Below the pieces are notes generated by a model. The model was not told the origin of the DNA, made no database searches, and saw only the letters and a program-made list of their open reading frames with translations. A stretch of DNA of 64,000 nt from Rotaria socialis (Eukaryota > Rotifera > Eurotatoria > Philodinida > Philodinidae): the NCBI GenBank assembly GCA_905331475.1, contig CAJNYU010004277.1:1-64000 (forward strand), written 5' to 3'. Positions 57,016-64,000 of the stretch are shown here, in pieces. Position numbers and translations under genes: made by a program. The number at the start of each line of letters is the position of its first letter. Position 1 is the first letter of the stretch.

Positions 57016-60000
57016 TCATTCTGAAAGTTTGAACTTCTTTTTATTCTTTTTTTTATTCAATCGTCTTAGTCGTTGCCGTGCTCTATCGGATAAACTGCAG
57101 TGTTGCAAAGAAAGTAATGTCAACGTTTGGTTTTGCTCGAGTATATGTGTTAGAGATTCCAATGAATTGTCAGTTATCGACTTGTTAAAAGAAATATAAA
57201 GTTTTTCGAGAGCAGGACGTGTCTTGGTATCACAAAGAACATCTGCTAACAAGCCAATGCCTTGATCTGTTATGCCCGTGTTGTGCATAGCGAGAGTAGT
57301 TATTGATCGGTTACTTCGTAATAAACCAACTAAATGTGCAATACCATCGTCTCTTATATCTGGATTACTGGAAAGACCTAGATTTTTCACGCTCATCGGT
57401 TCCATGAGTAATCTATCAACGAGCATTTTTACTCCAACCGACGTTAGAGCATTGTCGCGCAAAATAAGTCGAGTAAATTTTATTTTATCTTTGCGAAAAA
57501 TTGTTCGAATAATCAGTGGTATATCATTATCAGTCACATTCAATGATGATAAATCGATAGTATCATCAATAACTAGTTTACCAACTTGAACAAGTTTTTC
57601 TTCCAAAATCAAGTTTTTTTTCTCTGTTTCATTTGATCCAATTGTTGCCTCTATAACTTTAGGATCATTAACGATATTCATGTCATGTTCTATTTGCTCT
57701 TTTTCATGTGAACCAGTTGCCTCTAGTTCATGTAGAGATTGAATAGTGTCTTTTTCGTCGAACTTCGAAAAATAACATCAATCAGATTAGTGAAAAAAGA
57801 CAAATTTGTTAAAAAATCTCAAATCGATGAATTCCTCAATATATATATTCTTCCTTTACTCTGAAAAAAAATGTCATATTAGTTATCACTGAATGAATTC
57901 TTAAAACAGGAGGAAACTCAAAATTTGAATCCACTTCAATTCTTGTACAAGATATTCTATATTTAAGTGTGTCTCACTGAGACAATACTTCTAACCAGAG
58001 AACATACACGCAGTTTTTCAATCAAAAGAAATAATTAATATTACCGTCATTTCCATAAAATTCAATGTATTTTTTTGCAAAGCATTTTCACATTCGGCTG
58101 ACATCAGTTCTACTGTTGAAAGACAATTATTTTTGGTTGTTTTTAAATTGGGTCTTCCGATGAACTCACGATTTGTTATGACGCCTTGCTTGGTTTGTGC
58201 TCGTGATGTTTTAAATTGACTTGGCCTAATTGAAAAATAAAAACGAATCCTGTTTCTTTTCTGTGGTTCATATTTATTTCGCTTTACAGTTTTCAAAGAA
58301 GTTTTGTTTTTTTTGTAAAAGGAGAAGAAACTAGAGAAGCAATAAATGATTATCTTTGAAAAACGTTTTGATAGTGTTGTCCTGTAGCATTCAACTGAAC
58401 GAAATAATGGATGAAAAGTGATTGCATAGTTTACGATGAGCAGGGGAAGAAGGGGGATTTCCCCCGTTCAAATTTTTTTTGCGTTATTGGTTTCTCCCTG
58501 GATATTTCCTTTACGACTTTGTAGACGATTTTAATTTATTGGTAAGCTGAATAAAGCCTACCAAAGGCAATCATCTAGTTTCTTCTTTATACCAGTTTAT
58601 TTTCTGTTTTATATTGATCTATTTTCACTTTAGGTTCAAACCAGAGACCGAAATCGAATCGATTCACTTTTTTTCAGTTTCATTCGGTTATTCAAAATCA
58701 TTCTCTTGGTTCTAGTGTTATGGACGAGGGCATTTGACTAGTATAAGATATGACGCATAAAAAAGGACGTCCACTGCTTCTCTTTCTTTGTTTCTGTCAA
58801 GTCGTGCTTATTTAATGGTCATCCTTGTTCTGTTCATATCATTATCATGGTCAAGTACATTTTGATTGGTATAAGAAATGCTCACTTACAACGAGCGTTC
58901 CATATTTCTTTCCTTCTTTTTTTTTGTTAGTCAATTTAGACCCAATAACACTGAGAAATAAATTAACATTATAGTTGAATTAAGCCATGTGACGGGTGCA
59001 TTAAGAGTGAAGTAATATTTTAGAGGTGATTTTAACTCTTAATATATTAATTAGATTACTTTATAAGACTAACTTTATTCACATTTCCAGTGCGATTGGG
59101 GTCTTGATATCAACCTCTTTATTTATTAAGTATGGCTACGGTCAACTGTAAATATAGATCCATACACGGTAAATGACATTATTTTTCTTCGTTCTATAGA
59201 AAATAAACTTATTTAATTAGTCTATATTTACATGTGTTCATTAATTTATATTTTGTGTATTCTTTCTTCAAAAAAATGAATAATTCTTATGCAAATATTC
59301 ATAAATTATATTTATTCAACACATTTCTATAGAAGATCGACAGACTATTATCATTCTAAGAAGATGACTGTCTGAAAGTAACAATGCTTTGTAATAGTCA
59401 CCCTAGTGAAACATCTCGTAAGTAAGATCTTGGCCAAGATCTTGGGTACAGATAAGTGAAGAGACCTTGAAAATTTAGGTACAAGATAATACAGTTATCT
59501 TGTACCCAAGATCTTATTACAGATCTTAAGTAAGAATTCATAACATCTTGAATGATGCATTCTGAAAGTATGTTTGGTTTTTTTTCAATATATTTTAATA
59601 TTAACTATTCCTGTCCCGAATAGCTCAATCAAGTCAGATGTTGAGATCTGACCGGCTTTAAGTTGGTCCGATATTCGTCAGACCAATTTAGGGTAGTCCT
59701 CTCTCGATCATCGATCGAGATCAGCATCCTCTCGATTAATCAATAGTCGAGAAATAGTTTAGAAAAAAACTTATTTTGTAAAGTTATGTTTTTGCATGTT
59801 CAATCATGTTGCTTATATTCTGTTCTGTATGCATAAAAAAACGGTGAATGACTAGATAGCTTATCTAAATAAACTAATGATGTCGCTTTCTGTTTTACTC
59901 AAGATCTTAGGTACAGATTTATCAGATAGGACAAGATCTGAACAAGCGAATTATTTTTTAAAGATCTTGATAAGATCTTACCTACCAATCCCAAAATTTC

Positions 60001-60984
60001 AAGATCTTACTTACAAGATGTTTCACTAGGGCAATACCTTGTTTTGTAAACCCAATTTAAGTGGCACTTTTGTCGTTCGTTTCCGTCTCTGGTTCAAACT
60101 ACTTTCTCTTTTATATTAATTTATATTCTCTTTACGTCCGAACTATTTTTTACATTGATCTATTTTCGTTTAGATGATATTATTCAAAACTTTTTCATGC
60201 ATCCAGCAAGAGCAAAAGCTCGCAACATCAATATATACATTCAGAATAATTATGACGATAGCGGTGATGAGTGATAGGCAAACCATGAAATAATTTTTCC
60301 AAGAACATTAACTTTGAAATTAGAAGCTATCAATGTAAAAAGTTACGACTAGAAAAACCAATATTTTCTCATTAACATTTTTTTTTCACATATTTATTTA
60401 CAAGAAAGTAGTAAAAAAATATTTTCTTAACTAAATAAGAAAGCCTTACAAACTCTAGCTAATAATATATTTTTTACTGAAAAAACAGTAATGCACAACT
60501 GTTTTTTTCTAGTTTTGGGAGACTTTCTCTTGCAAATCTTCCCACGCTAACCAAAAACAAACGAAAACTATGCGTGATTGTATGATCAAGTATAGAGATT
60601 GCTCGAAATACGGATTTTAGTCAAATTCAACATAAACAGTGACATGAAATCTATTGCTATAAATCGATGTTGCTGAAAGCTATCGAGTAATGACTGTTTA
60701 ATTTATGCTTTAGAAATGATTAGCCTATTTGTCTCATCCAGGTTGCAAGTACTCATGTATTTTCAAAAAAAGAATGAATTTAATTGTTTAATATTTCATA
60801 CAATCATTATTTATTACCTGTTTTTTATTTTCTGCTGATCTTGAAATGAACTTGTTGATGGTTTCTTCTTTTGTTTTGTTTTTTCGTGCTTTTTCAATGA
60901 TCTACAACCCTGATCATCGTCATAGCTAAGGATTGGTTCTTGAGTCAGGCTACCCGCGATATGAGTAAAATTGAACGATTCCAT
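57016..60984 (-). CDS. Leucine-rich repeat protein, three exons
   Basis: Exon 1 is 60984-60818 (ATG, MESFNFTHIAGSLTQEPILS), exon 2 is 58225-58045 and exon 3 is 57762-57016. Splice phases agree: AG/G splits an arginine at the first junction and the second is phase 0. The product has 364 residues. The N-terminal half is Lys/Ser/Gln-rich with a basic KKHEKTKQKKK patch and no domain. Residues about 185-355 form RNase-inhibitor/NLRC3-type leucine-rich repeats of about 28 residues (FTRLILRDNALTSVGVKML; NLGLSSNPDIRDDGIAHLV; LAMHNTGITDQGIGLLADVL; LYISFNKSITDNSLESL; LSLQHCSLSDRARQRL). It ends in a basic Lys/Asn tail. Such domains bind proteins; no NACHT or CARD domain is seen, so the partner and role are unknown. 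Intron 1 is 2.6 kb and contains a MITE. The link of exon 1 rests on splice phase alone. Confidence 0.78.
59401..60031. mobile_element. 631-bp MITE rich in AAGATCTT, in intron 1 of the LRR gene
   Basis: Inverted ends CCCTAGTGAAACATCTCGTA (left) and, inward from the right, CCCTAGTGAAACATCTTGTA, each followed by AGTAAGATCTTG. CA flanks both sides (59399-59400, 60032-60033). Palindromic AAGATCTT motifs recur through both halves and a smaller foldback (GACCAATTT/AAGTTGGTC; CTCGATCATCGATCGAG) lies in the middle. Non-coding. Confidence 0.83.
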
Positions 60985-62175
60985 AGTTGAAACTTTCTGC
61001 TCATAAATTGTGAGTATCGTATACAATAACTTTTTCTTTATTTATCACCAAAAGAAAAAGTAATTCGTGATTTTGGTCTCGATTGCATGACTTTCACGTC
61101 GTTTGTTGTCAGTCATTTCCGCACAACTTAAAATATTGCCATACATACAATTCAATGAATGGCAACAACAATAAACAATAGGTAATGAAGATCGGAATAG
61201 TACTACTAGTATAGCGTACGTGTGCGCACGGGAGAAAAGCTTATACTTCTTGAGAAAACTATAAATTTTAATGCACATGATTGTACTTTTTGTCGTTTAT
61301 TTTTTAACTAAGCCAAGTAGAAAATTTTCTTTATTGAAAATATACTTGAAGAGATTAGCGAAAAGCAGTTGTGGTGAATTTTTCTGATATATTCAAGTTC
61401 AATTGAAATATTCGACTCAGTTTAGATTATATACTTAACCAAATCATGAAGTAAAATTAAATTCTCAGAAAAATGTTTCTATTGCATTCAACCCTAGTGC
61501 GCAATTTTATATTGGGCATAAATAATCTGAACTTCCTTTATTTAGCTATCCTGTATATCACACGCTTTGCTTTTTTTGAGAAAGAGAAAGAAACATATGA
61601 CCTATTTCTTTTCCCATAAAAGCAATATACTAGTCATGAAAGGCTTGCTAAAATTAATGAGTATACAATATGGCGAAGTGACCTTCAATTATTTCCGAAA
61701 AGTTCATGCAACTTATTTTTGTTGTTAGGACTTGTTATTGACTATTTCTATTGAAACCTTCTCATAAAATGAAGTGACCACAATCGAAGAGAAACAAAGC
61801 AACATATAACGACTGACGAACTAATGATCCTTTCTTCTTGTTATAGAAGAAGCCGTTGACATAACATACGTGTTCCAACATAAATAATTTGAATTATTTA
61901 TTACATAATTTTCTTGTGAAGTTCGAACTAAAAATCAATTTATTTGTGCAGAATTCATATCGAAATTATTTCATATACGTAGAAAAATGCCACTATACAC
62001 GACAAGCATAGCACTGTCTTAATGTTCATGCAAATGCATCCAATATTTTAAATATTCGAATTAATTCAACGAGGCAATTTATAGGGTAATCGTTTTAAAA
62101 GAGGATAAAAGTGAGCTTTCCTGCGGGAAAAATCATTTTGCATCAAACTCAGGGGGGAAAAGCTGCTTCTATGGC
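60985..62175. other. Intergenic region upstream of the LRR gene
   Basis: AT-rich, presumably including the promoter of the minus-strand LRR gene near its left side. No other gene or repeat recognised; the 77-codon minus frame at 61045-61278 is unconvincing. Confidence 0.45.
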
Positions 62176-62365
62176 GATAGAATCATCAGAATCACATGGA
62201 ATCACTCAGAATCAATAGAATCAATAGAATCAATAGAATCAATAGAATCACACAGAATCACATGGAATCAATGGAATCACTCGGAATCATTCGGAATCAT
62301 TCGGAATCATTCGGAATCATTCGGAATCATTCGGAATCATTCGGAATCACCTGGAATCACATGAA
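62176..62365 (+). repeat. GAATCA short tandem repeats
   Basis: A (TCAATAGAA)n tract at about 62212-62249 is followed by about seven copies of a 10-bp unit TCGGAATCAT at 62282-62350. Variants of GGAATCAC lie at the edges. The open frame across them is repeat translation. Confidence 0.9.
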
Positions 62366-62603
62366 GAAAAAAAACACCTAAAAAATGCATGCATCTGCTT
62401 CTTATCATGCTTGATCGAATACATTTCATTAGTTAGAACCAGTTAAGTCGTTTTTTGGCAGTTTTTCACCGAGCAGTAGAATTTATTTTACCATTTTACA
62501 GCAAAGAGGCAGCTTTTATTAAACTCCTGTATAATTTCGACGAAAATATACATGTTTGACGGTTTAAATCGAGGTTTTCGCCTACTTCCTCTTCGTTCTA
62601 GCA

Positions 62604-62895
62604 ATGGCGAGTGAGAAGGGGAGAACAAAGTCAAAGNCGCGACAGGTTTTATTTTTGTTTTCATTGTTTTGTCTTATTTTTTAGCAGTAAAAGGGGTTTT
62701 CCGGACGGAAGGAAGTCACTTGGTGAGAAAAAAAATTTGGCAGTGGATAGAGCTCGTCGAGATGTACTTGGAGCCAGGAAGTCCTTAGTTGGAGCCAGCT
62801 TCACGGCGAATATTTTCAAGAAATACTCGAATCCTGACCTAAGATATCCTACGTATTTTCCTTATGGTCATAAACTTAGTGTAAACAATATGTGA
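62604..62895 (+). CDS. Possible small basic protein gene (frame depends on an ambiguous base)
   Basis: ATG at 62604 opens MASEKGRTKSK, then an ambiguous base at 62637. If that N is a surplus base, the frame continues to a GT donor at 62646, crosses a 39-nt intron ending TTTTTTAG at 62684, and runs to TGA at 62893-62895. The result is about 82 residues, rich in Lys/Arg, with KRGFPDGRKSLGEKKNLAVD and NPDLRYPTYFPYGHKL. If N is a real single base, the two exons are out of phase. The intron is shorter than the others here. No family recognised. The stretch is more GC-rich than its surroundings, which favours a coding region. Confidence 0.35.
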
Positions 62896-64000
62896 TGTTT
62901 TCCAATTGTTTAACTTGCGTTCGTAACACGAAATGAAAATCAACTTGATTCTATAACGTCTGATAGTTAGAGAGTACTTGTTTACAAATTTTCACGAGTT
63001 ATTATTGCTGAAAAACGTGAAAATCACTCATCTCCATATATAATGTTTGAATTTATACGACTAAATATTCAAGATCCGTATGAACAACTGTGAAATAGCA
63101 TCGAGCTTTATTTTATTTGTCTTTTTGAACCATTCATGTGTTACATAGCAGTATCATTAATTTAAAGACCGTCTAATTTTTATTCCTATGTTTTCTCTAA
63201 TTCATTTTTCCTGATGAGAAGAGTAGATTCATTGAGTACATTTATCATCTCCTTGTTCGTCAAACGTCTGCTCGTGCAATAGATGAACGATTCTGCGCGT
63301 GATACAAACATACGCTTTATATGGTTTGTGTGTTCAATCTCGTTCCTCCTCATGTTTAAAGCTGACGAAAACTACTTCTGTGTTCCGTTAATTTTCATGA
63401 ATGATTATCATTCAACGTATTATATGGCCTATTTGATATTCGCACTCTACCGGCAGGTATGAAAACGAAATAGTTAGATTCTCAAACTATCTTTTAAAAT
63501 TTAAATGATCTCCTTACTTGTTTAGAAATCATCATAACTCGTTGTCCGACAACAAATGCAGCTGTCGTGTTGCGACTGGACTAGTACGAGTCCCAATCAT
63601 AAGCCATGATGTCTATCAAAGCCATACAGAAACATACTTTGACTCCTTGAAAAGGAAAAATTCAATACAAGGCATCGACAGAATATTTTTATAGTTCATT
63701 CATCCTCCTTGATTCAGATTTTGAATCGCATAATCAAAGATCATCCCTCGAAACTTAGTTGATTAGTTAGAAAATAGTCAGAGCAAAATACCGAAGGAAG
63801 GAAGGAAAGAAAGATAAAATCCCACATGTCGAGAAGCGCACGAGCGCGCTGACGATGTTCGATCACTACACGTAGAGAGTGATTTTTTTTCTTTCTGTAT
63901 CCAATGAGAGCATAGAGATTTTGCTGAAAAAGTTTTTGCTTACGGTCAGAAGTACCCTGTCGGAATCTGAACGGGGAATGGGGTAGTTGAACATGCTGAT
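62896..64000. other. Right end of window without recognisable gene
   Basis: AT-rich sequence with an AAGGAAGGAAGGAAAGAAAG tract at 63794-63813. No coding region or repeat element identified. Confidence 0.5.

Overview
The window looks like 64 kb of an animal (metazoan) scaffold, most likely from a bdelloid rotifer. The reasons are the AT-rich background, very short introns (about 58-60 nt) with GT/AG borders beside a few longer ones, secreted and carbohydrate-active genes mixed with many DNA transposons, and blocks of the TGTGGG type, which is the known bdelloid telomere-like repeat. The organism call is inference; no ribosomal or mitochondrial marker is present. There is one assembly gap (37873-37971) and three single ambiguous bases (17892, 36190, 62637).

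Layout. 1-8.9 kb is two hAT elements: a truncated one (about 419-2130) and, abutting it, a 6.7-kb element (2131-8862) with long inverted repeats and an apparently intact four-exon transposase. 8.9-13.4 kb is mostly empty apart from an intronless GT61-type glycosyltransferase (minus strand, 11767-13278). 13.4-20.7 kb is nested repeats: a 1.8-kb inverted-repeat element carrying a small foldback MITE, then a 5.3-kb element with CCCAGGTC ends enclosing a 2.5-kb foldback. 21.4-22.4 kb holds the end of an unrecognised gene. 24.8-26.0 kb is a non-autonomous hAT element with an 8-bp target duplication.

26.4-36.3 kb is the most informative stretch. A glycoside hydrolase family 3 (GH3) gene, already decayed at its 5' side, is split by a 7.5-kb transposon (28015-35479). 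Removing the insert and one copy of its TA(C) target duplication restores the GH3 frame exactly. The transposon carries a Tnp2/EnSpm-like transposase, interrupted only by a one-base homopolymer deletion, and a second gene with a BEN domain. The same terminal octamer CCCAGGTC bounds three other elements here (15439-20700, 26415-27434, 37603-40143), which fall into two groups by subterminal repeat. The last ends 15 bp before the start codon of a four-transmembrane protein gene (40159-40794).

41-49.5 kb is a decaying gene (Ig domain plus coiled coil) invaded by a 1.3-kb and a 4.2-kb inverted-repeat element; the second holds a satellite of about 83 bp period. 50.2-51.9 kb has two convergent secreted-protein genes, a small unknown one and a four-exon divergent cyclophilin. 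54.1-55.3 kb is a second, inverted copy of the 13.4-kb element. 57.0-61.0 kb is a three-exon leucine-rich repeat gene with a 631-bp MITE in its first intron. The last 3 kb has short tandem repeats and one possible small gene.

There is no sign that the host genes form a pathway. The biology visible here is transposon nesting and gene disruption.
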